This document shows, piece after piece, positions 36,021-44,909 of a DNA stretch of 64,000 nucleotides (position 1 is the first letter of the stretch; every line of letters starts with the position of its first letter). A program made the position numbers and the translations under genes. The stretch comes from an uncultured Alkaliphilus sp. (GTDB lineage Bacteria; Bacillota; Clostridia; Peptostreptococcales; Natronincolaceae): positions 48,935 to 112,934 of the forward strand of contig CALJEQ010000030.1 in NCBI GenBank assembly GCA_938074565.1. Reading direction: 5' to 3'. A model generated the notes under the pieces. It made no database searches and was not told the origin of the DNA. It saw only the letters and a program-made list of their open reading frames with translations.

Positions 36021-38247
36021 CAGAAACAAACAAGTTCCCAAGGGTGAAAAAGGAGCAATAACAGTATTTTTAAGTATTACATTATTATTAATGATAACCT
36101 TAACAGGGCTACTGGTGGATGGGGCTAGAATCAGAACCAGTGAAACAATGGTAAAAAGAGTAACTGCCAATGCCCTTCATTCCAGTTTGTCATATTATGA
36201 TAAAACCTTTAAAGAAGATTATGGTCTTTTTACTTTGGCATTACCAGATGAGCTATTGGGGGACTACTTAAGGGACTATGTGGAAGTAGGGTTAAAACAA
36301 CGGGATTCTCAAACTAACTCAAGGGAATTTTGGGATATTTATAGTTTTATGATTGAAGAAATAGAAGGAAGCTCCCTGTACCCATTGGCAGAAGATGAGG
36401 TGATTCGTCAACAAATCCTTGAATTTATGAAATATAGAGGGCCTAAAAAATTAGCAGAAGAATTTATAGATAAGTTGGTGGAGGTTTCAAAAATTAGTGA
36501 AGCTGCAACTATTATGAAGGAAAAAATTCAGCTGGAACGTCAACTAAGTGAATTAGCCCATTTAGAAAAACAATTGGAAGAAAATATCGCTAAGGTAAAT
36601 CAGTTTAATCTCTTAGAAGTGTATCCTATAGAAAGTACCATAGGTGGAAGAACTTCTGCATTAGTTATCCATCAAAATCAAAAGGAAGATTTATCTAATG
36701 AATTACATCAATTGACTAAGGATTTGGAAAAAGTCACCCTTGAAGAAAAAGTGTATCTGCAATTACAGATGGAGGAACTGCAACAGAAAATAAGGGAAGA
36801 AAATGAAAATATAGAAGGTTCCCAAAGCCAACTTATTAATGAAATAAATCAGCTAATGAAAAAGATAGAAAACCAAATGCTTTACAACGTTGAAATAAAT
36901 CAATTAGCTAAGTTAATTCAAGCAAAAAATGAGGAAGTTAAGAAAAAGACAGAAGTTCTCAAGCAGAAAAGTTATAACCCTCAAGAAGGTATAGGAAATG
37001 ACATAGCAAAGACCCTATTAACTGATCTGGAGGACTATGGTAAAACAGCAGAAGAATATGATTTCAATAATCTTATAAAACTTAGCAGCAATAATATATT
37101 AATACTTAAAGAAAATATAACACCGACATTGACTCAAATGAAATCCATTATTCAACAACAGGGAAGGTCTGGTTTAGAAGGGCAAATCAATAGGTTTAAT
37201 GGATTGATAGGAACATACCATACAAATGTTATGCAATATAATTATAAGTTCGCCTATAATAGATGGAAACTAGAACTAGAAGACTTAGGGGAAGCAACAG
37301 AGGCAGATACGAGAAGAGAAACTGCAAAAAAAGCTAATGATTTCCTTAAAGAAGATGAGGGAAATCAGTTAATCATTTCACAAAGTCTTCAAAACCTACT
37401 ACCATCTAAAGGTATTGGAAAAGGAAATTCTACAACTTTAGTGGAGTTTGACAGTAATGGCAAGAAGTCAGGCTATAGCGAAGAATCTTTTTCTTTATTG
37501 GAGGGTTTATTGGGAAATATCTTGTCGGTAGGGGAAGGTATAAGGGATGAATTATATATAAATGAATACATTTTGGGAATATTTAAAAGCAATGTTTCAG
37601 AACATAATCCTTTTCAGAATAACTTAAGAAATCAACCTAAAAGTAGTCGAGTAGCCTTCTTTGATTCAGAGGTGGAATATATTTTATATGGTAATTCTTC
37701 TCAAAGAGAAAACATAACAGCCGTAAAAAAGGATTTAATGAAAATTAGATTTTTTGCAAACTTATTATATGTGTATAGTGACGTCAAACTTGTAAAAAAT
37801 GCTACTATCTTAGCAACCAAATTGTCGGCCCCCATTGGAATGGCAGCAATGCCCCTTATTAAAACTTTAATTCTGTGTGGTTGGTCAATGAATTATTCTA
37901 TTGAAGATACAAAACAATTGTTAAAGGGAGAAACGGTGAATTTTTATAGAAATAAAGAAACATTGAAATTCCATTACGAAGATTATTTAAGGATATTATT
38001 ACTTAGACCTGGGTTTACCTCAACAGTTAAGTTAAATAGGATAAAGGATTTAATTCAATTAAATCTTCAAAAGAACCCCATGTATGGAGCTCAATTTACA
38101 CTGGAAGAGGCAAATACTTTTGTAAAGATGGATATAACCTATTCCATAAAGGTACTTTTCTTTAGACAAGTAAAGAAATCGGAGGGGATTAAGTTAAATA
38201 CCTCTGACAAAGTATACTACAAGATGGAACTATTGCAGGGATATTAA
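35998..38247 (+). CDS. DUF5702-like large Tad-locus protein (GTG start)
   Basis: 749 residues. Near the N-terminus KGEKGAITVFLSITLLLMITLTGLLVDGARI is a TadG-type processed or anchored hydrophobic segment. A long Glu/Gln/Leu-rich stretch (about 165-330) is predicted coiled coil. The C-terminal third is unremarkable. Proteins of this design (DUF5702 as I recall) accompany Tad loci of clostridia and are presumably pilus or cell-surface linked. GTG 35998 overlaps the preceding gene, with GGAG at 35987-35990 in the correct place. I do not know its biochemical role. Confidence 0.75.
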   Translation: MITFSENSRNKQVPKGEKGAITVFLSITLLLMITLTGLLVDGARIRTSETMVKRVTANALHSSLSYYDKTFKEDYGLFTLALPDELLGDYLRDYVEVGLKQRDSQTNSREFWDIYSFMIEEIEGSSLYPLAEDEVIRQQILEFMKYRGPKKLAEEFIDKLVEVSKISEAATIMKEKIQLERQLSELAHLEKQLEENIAKVNQFNLLEVYPIESTIGGRTSALVIHQNQKEDLSNELHQLTKDLEKVTLEEKVYLQLQMEELQQKIREENENIEGSQSQLINEINQLMKKIENQMLYNVEINQLAKLIQAKNEEVKKKTEVLKQKSYNPQEGIGNDIAKTLLTDLEDYGKTAEEYDFNNLIKLSSNNILILKENITPTLTQMKSIIQQQGRSGLEGQINRFNGLIGTYHTNVMQYNYKFAYNRWKLELEDLGEATEADTRRETAKKANDFLKEDEGNQLIISQSLQNLLPSKGIGKGNSTTLVEFDSNGKKSGYSEESFSLLEGLLGNILSVGEGIRDELYINEYILGIFKSNVSEHNPFQNNLRNQPKSSRVAFFDSEVEYILYGNSSQRENITAVKKDLMKIRFFANLLYVYSDVKLVKNATILATKLSAPIGMAAMPLIKTLILCGWSMNYSIEDTKQLLKGETVNFYRNKETLKFHYEDYLRILLLRPGFTSTVKLNRIKDLIQLNLQKNPMYGAQFTLEEANTFVKMDITYSIKVLFFRQVKKSEGIKLNTSDKVYYKMELLQGY

Positions 38248-38258
38248 GGAGCAGGGTG

Positions 38259-39305
38259 ATGAAAAAAAGATTAAATAATTCAAGGGGTTCTATAACTGTT
38301 GAGGCGGCAATTGTGCTACCAATTTTATTATGTGCAATTTTAACTATTGGCATGTTCAGTAAAGTTTATTATGTACATGAAATTATACATCATGCCTTAA
38401 CAGAAACAGCCTATGAAATATCAGACATAAGCTATCTTTATTATGTTAGTGGTATTAATGAAATTCAAAAACAATTAGATGAAACGTTGGATGATTATGG
38501 TAGTTTTGAGGAAGTAGAAAATATGGAGGATGTTGCCAACTGGTTAATTTCTAATATATACGATGAAGGAAAAAGTCAATTTGGTAATACGGTGGTAAAA
38601 CAATTAATAAAGAAGTACCTTGTTACATCTAATCAAAACAATATAGATATTAGGCTAAAATCTTTAAATATTATGGATGGTTGGGCAGGGTTGAATTTTA
38701 AATCCTCCAGTTATTTATCAAATCATCAAAACATAGATTTAATTGTCAAATACAAAATAAAATTACCTTTACCAATTAGATTTGTCTCGGAAATACCTAT
38801 TATTCAGAGGGTTAGCCTACGGGCATGGATGGAGGGTTCATTGCCATCAGATTTTAATGATGTAGAAATTAGTGAAAATAAGTTTCCTAATGATTTAGTG
38901 GATGAATTTATTGATGCTGGTTATGATGTATGGAGTTTGAAGGTTTTTCAGAGGGGCAGGGAAATCAAGAAAATGTTAGGGAGGAATTTAGATGAAAACT
39001 TCCCTATAATAGATATATTAAAGGACAATCAAGTTATTTCCATTCGTACCCATGATACTAGAGTAAGTAGTAATCAAGGTAGAGGCTTATATTATCAACT
39101 AACAGCAGATATTAGACAATTGGAAGGATATACAGTAAAAACCTATAATGGAGTCACTATAGGACCTCAAAACTATAAAGAAAAAGTATTTAACGTTGTG
39201 ATTCCAGATGAAGCACTAACAGAAGAACAAATTAAGTCTATTCGTGATGCTAAAGAATATGCAGCTAATAGAAAAATTAAGGTAAAAGTTACAGTAGTAA
39301 GATAA
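38259..39305 (+). CDS. TadE-like protein, second
   Basis: 348 residues. Leader and membrane segment MKKRLNNSRGSITVEAAIVLPILLCAILTIGM resemble the TadE signature, here with EAA. The rest is extracytoplasmic. A GTG 3 bases earlier is in frame, but the GGAG at 38248-38251 fits ATG 38259 well. The segment between residues 130 and 195 matches the design of the first TadE-like protein (VKYKIKLPLPIRFVSEIPIIQR versus VKYKIPIPFVREVIDF), which suggests they are paralogues. Confidence 0.8.
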   Translation: MKKRLNNSRGSITVEAAIVLPILLCAILTIGMFSKVYYVHEIIHHALTETAYEISDISYLYYVSGINEIQKQLDETLDDYGSFEEVENMEDVANWLISNIYDEGKSQFGNTVVKQLIKKYLVTSNQNNIDIRLKSLNIMDGWAGLNFKSSSYLSNHQNIDLIVKYKIKLPLPIRFVSEIPIIQRVSLRAWMEGSLPSDFNDVEISENKFPNDLVDEFIDAGYDVWSLKVFQRGREIKKMLGRNLDENFPIIDILKDNQVISIRTHDTRVSSNQGRGLYYQLTADIRQLEGYTVKTYNGVTIGPQNYKEKVFNVVIPDEALTEEQIKSIRDAKEYAANRKIKVKVTVVR

Positions 39306-39342
39306 GAAGATTGAGGTTTAGGTGGAGCTGAGGAGGAGCATA

Positions 39343-39786
39343 ATGGATTTAATTTTTGTTACTCATGTAATATTAATATTATTTTTAGCCATAGTTACTT
39401 TTTATGATTTAAAAAGTCTAATAATACCCGATGGGGTAATTATAGCTGGAGTTACAGTAGGTCTAGTTTTACTTTTCTTAAACAAAGATAATAGCTTAAT
39501 TACAGTTATCTTAGCCTCCTGTGTTATGGGAGGTCTAGGGTTAGGAATTAGCCTTCTTACAAAGGGGGGGTTAGGTTTAGGAGATGTAAAATTAATGGCT
39601 ACTTTGGCAATTTATATGGGTCTTTGGAATGTAATCAGTGTAGCTTTAGTGGCATCTGTTCTTAGTGGTGTAGTGGGACTATTTCTTTTAGTGGCAGGTA
39701 AAGCAAATAAAAAAACATTTATTCCCTTTGCCCCCTTTGTGTTGGTTAGTACTGTTGTACTTTTAATAGTAGGACAACTTGGATAA
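39343..39786 (+). CDS. Type IV prepilin peptidase, second copy
   Basis: 147 residues, six hydrophobic segments. Catalytic aspartates are in TFYDLKSLIIPDG and GLGLGDVKLMATLAIY. It carries only the peptidase half, like the first copy. ATG 39343 is chosen for the GAGGAGGAG upstream; a longer frame from 39322 would absorb that site. The two copies differ clearly, so they may serve different substrates (Flp pilin versus TadE-like proteins) or be partially redundant. Confidence 0.87.
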   Translation: MDLIFVTHVILILFLAIVTFYDLKSLIIPDGVIIAGVTVGLVLLFLNKDNSLITVILASCVMGGLGLGISLLTKGGLGLGDVKLMATLAIYMGLWNVISVALVASVLSGVVGLFLLVAGKANKKTFIPFAPFVLVSTVVLLIVGQLG

Positions 39787-39808
39787 TAAATAGTGAAAGG
39801 AGTAATTT

Positions 39809-41302
39809 ATGGAGAAATCAATTAAAATTCCCTTTTCTTCTTTTTATGAAAGTGATGCAAAGGGAAGTTATCTAGTATTAGAACTAAATATGAAGGATGA
39901 AATACATGATTATCAAGTTGAAATGATGTTGAATAATGACATTCATCCTCTGCTTTCTTTAGACCTTCGTCATAAAGATGCTAATAAGTATTTATATTAC
40001 AATATAACATCTAAAATACAGTTAAAACAACTAATTGCAAGAAAGAAATTAAAAAAGAGTGAACTAATACAAATACTAATTGAAACTGTGCAGGGTGTAT
40101 TACAGGGAGGAAATTATTTACTTCACCATGATAATTTTGTTATTGATGAAGATTATTTGTTTATACATCCAGAAAGTCTACAAGTTAGTTTATTATATGT
40201 CCCTTCTCTTTCAAAGGTAGGAAGTATTGTATTTGCGTTACAACAATTAGTAAATAGACTTATTGGTTCTGTGGAATTACAACAGGATACGGGGGATCAT
40301 TTTCTATTAAAAATTCTATGTGATTTAAATAAAGAGACCTTCAATTTAAAGGAGTTCTTAAGTTTTTTACGGGATTTGAAGACAAAAGAAATAAAAGGCG
40401 AGTACATTACAAATAAGAGACAAGAATTGGAAGACTCTATTGTAAACTCAACTCAATACAATGATTTTTTTACTGAAAAACAAGAATTTAAAGGGTCAAA
40501 CGAAGATTTTAAAAAAGAAAAGATAAAAGAAATAATAAACGATAAAAAAGCAATTATAAAAAAAGAAAATAATAAAAGAGAAGAAATAAACCCTTCCACT
40601 GGAGAGGTAAAATATCAATATTCATCAAAAACAAAGTTAATGATTCTTCTATCTGAAATAATTATCTTTATTGTTGTAGCTTTACTTTTTCTAGAAACAA
40701 CTATATTAATTAATACAGTTACAGGTAAGATCGATGCCGTTTCGGTAATGGGATTGGTGTTATTAGTGGGGGTTATAAATCTACTTATTCTAAAAAAATT
40801 ATTAGTGAAGGAGAATCTAGAACCAGTTTCTAATAATAGATCTTCATTAATTATGAATAAAAGAGAGATTATAAATATACCAAAGGAAATGCCCCTTTCG
40901 GTAAATCACCATCAACAAAGACCCTCTAAAAGAGATGAAAAAGTTGAAGAAAGTTTTGATACTGAAATTTTAGAAATAGATTATACTTCTCCCCAACTAA
41001 TTAGCCTACACGGGGGGCTGATGGAAAAAATATTAATCGCAAAAAAACAATTTGTAATAGGTAAATTAAAGGAACAGGTGGATTATGTAATATTAAATAA
41101 AACCATAAGTAGGGTACATGCAGAAATTCAATATAAAGATGGTAATTACTATATTAAAGATTTAAATTCTAGAAATGGAACCTATTTGAATGGTGTTCAA
41201 ATTAATAGCAACATAGATTATATCTTAAAGGACGAAGACAGAATTGCTTTTGCTGATAAAGAGTATCTTTTTTCAATGCAGCAAAAGAATGGAGTTGATT
41301 AA
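39809..41302 (+). CDS. FHA-domain membrane protein of the Tad locus (DUF6382-like)
   Basis: 497 residues. Residues 1-200 form a cytoplasmic domain found with FHA proteins in clostridial Tad loci (DUF6382, by memory). A charged linker follows, then two membrane helices (about 275-300 and 312-330), and a C-terminal FHA domain (about 400-495) with FVIGK, ISRVHAEI and DLNSRNGTYLNG. FHA domains bind phosphothreonine. The next gene is a PP2C phosphatase 3 bases away, so a phosphorylation switch controlling pilus assembly is likely. GGAG precedes the ATG. Confidence 0.82.
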   Translation: MEKSIKIPFSSFYESDAKGSYLVLELNMKDEIHDYQVEMMLNNDIHPLLSLDLRHKDANKYLYYNITSKIQLKQLIARKKLKKSELIQILIETVQGVLQGGNYLLHHDNFVIDEDYLFIHPESLQVSLLYVPSLSKVGSIVFALQQLVNRLIGSVELQQDTGDHFLLKILCDLNKETFNLKEFLSFLRDLKTKEIKGEYITNKRQELEDSIVNSTQYNDFFTEKQEFKGSNEDFKKEKIKEIINDKKAIIKKENNKREEINPSTGEVKYQYSSKTKLMILLSEIIIFIVVALLFLETTILINTVTGKIDAVSVMGLVLLVGVINLLILKKLLVKENLEPVSNNRSSLIMNKREIINIPKEMPLSVNHHQQRPSKRDEKVEESFDTEILEIDYTSPQLISLHGGLMEKILIAKKQFVIGKLKEQVDYVILNKTISRVHAEIQYKDGNYYIKDLNSRNGTYLNGVQINSNIDYILKDEDRIAFADKEYLFSMQQKNGVD

Positions 41303-41305
41303 CTA

Positions 41306-42121
41306 TTGAAGGGGATATTTAAAAATAGATTAATAGTGGCGGGTACCAGTGAAAGAGGACGGGTAAAAAAGAATAACCAAGACCATATTCTAGTAAAGAT
41401 AGGGGCGTGGAAGGGTGATGAATTTGGAATTTTTGTTGTTGCTGATGGGATGGGTGGCTTATCAGCAGGGGAATTTGCCAGTGCAGTCACCATACAATTT
41501 TTAAGTAAATGGTGGGAGGAGAAACTCCCCCATCTGTTAATGATGAATAATAAATCTACCACAGAAATTATTGAATCATTATTAAGTATGGTTAAGACTA
41601 TTAATCAGTATATATTAGAACAAGGGAAAACTAGTAATGAGAAAATGGGTACTACTTTGTCCCTATTATTTCTTTATAAAAATAATTACCATATTATCCA
41701 TGTGGGGGATAGTAGAATTTATAGAATAATTAACAGTAGGATAGAACAATTAACTAAAGATCATTCTTATGTGGGGGATTTGGTTGCTAAAGGAGAAATA
41801 ACCCATAGTGATGCAAAACTTCATCCTAAACGAAACCTATTAACCCAATGCATTGGGGTCTACAATGAAATAAAGTTGTTTGAAGATAAGGGAGAAATGG
41901 ATCAAGGAACAGGTTTTATTATTTGTAGTGATGGTTTTTATAATTTGCTGGAGGATGATGAAATAGTAACTGCGTTTAAATGTAGTTGGAATGTAGAAAA
42001 GACATTAAAAACATTAACAAAACGGGTGTATGAAAGGGGTGCCAATGATAACCTTTCAGCTATTATAGTAGAAAGTCAACCTAGTGGGTGGAAATCAATT
42101 TATAGTTGGTTAACTTTATAA
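41306..42121 (+). CDS. Second PP2C-type serine/threonine phosphatase (TTG start)
   Basis: 271 residues. Metal ligands lie in NNQDHILVK, VADGMGGLSAGEFAS, HVGDSRIYRI, CSDGFYNLLEDDE and GANDNLSAIIV. The start is TTG 41306; GGAG at 41291-41294 is 11 bases upstream. Other clostridial Tad loci often have a kinase after this gene; none is seen here, and nadD begins after a terminator. It may reverse phosphorylation by PrkC (14073) on the FHA ligand. It differs considerably from Stp at 13310, so it is not a recent duplicate. Confidence 0.88.
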   Translation: MKGIFKNRLIVAGTSERGRVKKNNQDHILVKIGAWKGDEFGIFVVADGMGGLSAGEFASAVTIQFLSKWWEEKLPHLLMMNNKSTTEIIESLLSMVKTINQYILEQGKTSNEKMGTTLSLLFLYKNNYHIIHVGDSRIYRIINSRIEQLTKDHSYVGDLVAKGEITHSDAKLHPKRNLLTQCIGVYNEIKLFEDKGEMDQGTGFIICSDGFYNLLEDDEIVTAFKCSWNVEKTLKTLTKRVYERGANDNLSAIIVESQPSGWKSIYSWLTL

Positions 42122-42185
42122 CGGGTTTTATTAAAAAAATAACTTGTATAATATATCTACTTATTACGAGAATAATAGTATTGAT

Positions 42186-42230
42186 ATAAGTCGGATTTTT
42201 TCCATATGGGAGAGTGTCGGACTTATATTT
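42186..42230 (+). terminator. Terminator of the Tad locus
   Basis: ATAAGTC-g-GA (42186-42195) pairs with TC-g-GACTTAT (42217-42226) with one mismatch, followed by a T-rich tail. Confidence 0.7.
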
Positions 42231-42264
42231 TATTTGACAATATATTTATTTATCTTCCATAAGA

Positions 42265-42293
42265 TTTATTTATTTGATAAAATGTAGTATAAT
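42265..42293 (+). promoter_or_regulatory. Candidate promoter of nadD
   Basis: A perfect -10 TATAAT (42288-42293) has a weak -35 TTTATT 17 bases upstream. It lies inside the longest possible nadD frame and so supports the downstream start at 42328. Confidence 0.5.
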
Positions 42294-42327
42294 GTACCAG
42301 CTAGGAAACAAAAAACGAGGTGTAGAA

Positions 42328-42966
42328 ATGGACACTAGTGGTGAACAAAATGAAATTAAAAAGAAAAGGTATGGTATTTTAGGGGGAACATTTGATCCCA
42401 TTCATAATGGTCATTTATTTATTGCACAAACGGCTATGGAAGAATTACAATTGGATAAAATTATGTTTATTCCCAATAGAGTTTCTCCCCATAAAACAAC
42501 AGAAAAGGTGACGGAGGCTTATCAACGTTTAATTATGGCGGAGATCGCTGTAATAGACCACGATAAATTTTGTGTTTCTTCAATGGAAATAAACAGAAAA
42601 GGTCCTTCTTATACAATTGATACAATACAGGAACTAGTAAAAGAAAACCCTAATACAGATTTTTATTTTATTACTGGTACAGATGTTTTTATGGAGTTAG
42701 ATACATGGAAAAACCATGAATTATTACTGAAGTTAATAAAGTTTGTGGTGGTGACTAGGTCAGGCTTTAGTTATATAGACCTAGACCAGAAAATTAAATA
42801 TTTGAAAGAGAAATATGATGGGGATATAGTTAAAATTAAAATACCTAGTTTGGAGATTTCATCCACAGATATTAGAAATAGAGTGGAAATGGGGCGTTTT
42901 ATTAAATACTTAGTGCCAGATGGAGTAAAGAATTATATTATTAAACATAAGCTTTATTCAGACTAA
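42328..42966 (+). CDS. nadD: Nicotinate-nucleotide adenylyltransferase
   Basis: 212 residues. Motifs YGILGGTFDPIHNGHL and ISSTDIRNRV are those of NadD, which forms deamido-NAD. An upstream in-frame ATG (42274) would include the promoter and is rejected; GAGGTG at 42317-42322 serves ATG 42328. A 12-residue Lys/Glu-rich extension precedes the usual start. Followed 12 bases later by yqeK, as in nearly all Firmicutes. Confidence 0.94.
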   Translation: MDTSGEQNEIKKKRYGILGGTFDPIHNGHLFIAQTAMEELQLDKIMFIPNRVSPHKTTEKVTEAYQRLIMAEIAVIDHDKFCVSSMEINRKGPSYTIDTIQELVKENPNTDFYFITGTDVFMELDTWKNHELLLKLIKFVVVTRSGFSYIDLDQKIKYLKEKYDGDIVKIKIPSLEISSTDIRNRVEMGRFIKYLVPDGVKNYIIKHKLYSD

Positions 42967-42978
42967 AGAGGTGAGGAA

Positions 42979-43563
42979 ATGACGAAGTTGGTAGAAGTTA
43001 TAAAAGAAAAACTAAAACATGTGATAAGTGCAAAACGTTATATACATACATTAGGGGTGGTGGATGCAGCCTGTTATTTAGCAGAAAAGTATGGGGAAGA
43101 TCCATTAGACGCACAAATTGCAGCATTGTTGCATGACTATGCAAAAGATTTTTCAGAAGAACAATTGAAGGAATATATTGATAAAAAAAAGGTTGTGGCA
43201 GATGATATTTTAAGAGAAGCCCATCAACTACTTCATGGAAAAGTAGCAGCATATATTGCTCAACAAGAATTTTATATTAGTGATCCGAATATCCTTAATG
43301 CGATAGAAAATCATACCACTGGAAGGGCTAACATGAGTCAGTTGGAAAAAATTGTTTACCTTGCTGACTTTATTGAGGTGGGAAGGAATTACCCAGGAGT
43401 GGATGAATTAAGACTATTGGCGGAGGAAGATTTAGATAAAGCTCTTTTACAGGCTTTAAATAATACCATTATTTATGTTTTAAGTATAGAAAAATTATTG
43501 CACCCTAATACCATATATGCAAGAAATGATTTATTAAGACAAGTAGAAAATTTTAAGAGGTGA
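42979..43563 (+). CDS. yqeK: HD-domain phosphohydrolase YqeK (symmetrical Ap4A hydrolase type)
   Basis: 194 residues. The HD metal site is visible as HTLGVVDAACYLAEKYG, AALLHDYAKD and the later HLLHGKVAAY and HTTGRANM. YqeK proteins hydrolyse diadenosine tetraphosphate to ADP and act as a stress-nucleotide control. AGAGGTGAGG precedes ATG. Nearby nadD and the LCP gene are arranged as in Bacillus-type clusters; 3 bases to the next gene. Confidence 0.92.
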   Translation: MTKLVEVIKEKLKHVISAKRYIHTLGVVDAACYLAEKYGEDPLDAQIAALLHDYAKDFSEEQLKEYIDKKKVVADDILREAHQLLHGKVAAYIAQQEFYISDPNILNAIENHTTGRANMSQLEKIVYLADFIEVGRNYPGVDELRLLAEEDLDKALLQALNNTIIYVLSIEKLLHPNTIYARNDLLRQVENFKR

Positions 43564-43566
43564 CGT

Positions 43567-44772
43567 ATGAGAAGTGAAAAACATAAAAAAAGAAAAAAGA
43601 CGTGGTTAGTTATTGTTCCCATAATTATACTACTTTTAATAGGTGGTAATTTTATTAATAATATTAAAGCTGGAGAAAATGGAGATAATGAAAATAATAC
43701 TTTAGGGTTTCTAAATCCTTTTGGAAATAAAAATGAAAGAATTAATATTCTTGTTTTTGGAGTAGATGCTGTTGATAAAGCCAGTGTTAAAAGTACTCGA
43801 TCTGACTCTATTATGTTGTTAAGTATGAATTCAGCAGGAAAAGACCCTGTGATGATTTCTATTCCAAGGGATACTAGAGTTGAAATACCAGGAAGAAAAT
43901 CAAAGGATAAGATTAATCATGCCCACGCATATGGTGAAGCCGATTTACTGGTAAAAACAGTGGAGAAGTTATTGGATATTAAAGTACATCATTATGTTAG
44001 GATTAATTACAAAGCAGTTGCGGAAGTGGTGGATGCCTTAGGTGGTGTTGAGGTAGATGTACCAGTACATATGAAGTATACTGATAGCCATGATTCCCCT
44101 CCATTACATATTAATATACCTAAAGGTTTGCAAGTATTGGACGGAAGGAATGCAGTACATTTTATGCGTTTTCGTAAAGGATATGCAAATCAAGACTTAG
44201 GTAGAATACAAGCACAGCAACAGTTTGTAAACGCCTTAAAGGATAAAGCATTTTCTCCTTCTTCTATTACAAAGATACCACAATTAATAGAAATTTTTTA
44301 TAATAATGTACACACTAATATACCAAAAACTAAAATGCTTTCTATGGGAACAAAAGCTGCTGGGTTAAGGAATGAAGAAATTAATAAGATTACCTTACCA
44401 GGCAAACCAGATTCTATTGGTGGGGTATCCTATTATGTTGTTGATGAAGCAGAAGTGAAAAATATTATTAATACCTTCTTAGCAGATGAAAAGGAAATTA
44501 CCTACAAAGTAGAAGTTTTAAATGGTTGTGGTGTTACTGGTATAGCCTCTATAGTAAAAGAACAATTAGAAGAATCAAACATTCCAGTTAGTGAAATTGG
44601 TAATTATACATCTTTAAATGTAGCTGTTTCTTTTATTGAATACAATGAAAAATCAGAAAAGAAAGCAAAAGAAATTGGAAAACTATTAAAGATTAAACAG
44701 TTAATAAAAATTGGTGAAGAAGATCCTCTAAATGATATTAGAGTGATTGTTGGAAGTGACTTAGCTAAGTAA
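43567..44772 (+). CDS. LytR-CpsA-Psr (LCP) family protein
   Basis: 401 residues: a basic start, membrane helix (about 13-32), an extracellular LCP domain with VFGVDAVDKASVKSTRSDSI and SIPRDTRVEI (Asp/Arg pair binding the pyrophosphate lipid), KINHAHAYG and HFMRFRKGYANQDLGRIQAQQ, and a C-terminal LytR_C domain (VEVLNGCGVTGIASIV). LCP enzymes move glycopolymers from lipid carriers to the wall. It is downstream of yqeK and probably co-transcribed with it. Confidence 0.92.
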   Translation: MRSEKHKKRKKTWLVIVPIIILLLIGGNFINNIKAGENGDNENNTLGFLNPFGNKNERINILVFGVDAVDKASVKSTRSDSIMLLSMNSAGKDPVMISIPRDTRVEIPGRKSKDKINHAHAYGEADLLVKTVEKLLDIKVHHYVRINYKAVAEVVDALGGVEVDVPVHMKYTDSHDSPPLHINIPKGLQVLDGRNAVHFMRFRKGYANQDLGRIQAQQQFVNALKDKAFSPSSITKIPQLIEIFYNNVHTNIPKTKMLSMGTKAAGLRNEEINKITLPGKPDSIGGVSYYVVDEAEVKNIINTFLADEKEITYKVEVLNGCGVTGIASIVKEQLEESNIPVSEIGNYTSLNVAVSFIEYNEKSEKKAKEIGKLLKIKQLIKIGEEDPLNDIRVIVGSDLAK

Positions 44773-44784
44773 TAAATATTAACC

Positions 44785-44882
44785 CTTACTTTGGAATATA
44801 TTTTGTTAAACTCAATATATTTATAACAATATGAGTAAGTAATCATGATTTTGTGTTCTTATAATGATGATTACATTCCAAC
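44785..44882 (+). other. Structured leader candidate upstream of the CaCA exchanger
   Basis: Between the LCP stop and the exchanger start there are several complementary pairs: CTTACT/AGTAAG, TTGGAAT/ATTCCAA and GTAATCAT/ATGATTAC. They could fold into alternative hairpins. I cannot match it to a known riboswitch and there is no T run, so it may be just AT-rich DNA. Confidence 0.25.
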
Positions 44883-44909
44883 AAACTATATCTAAATTAG
44901 GGGGATTAT

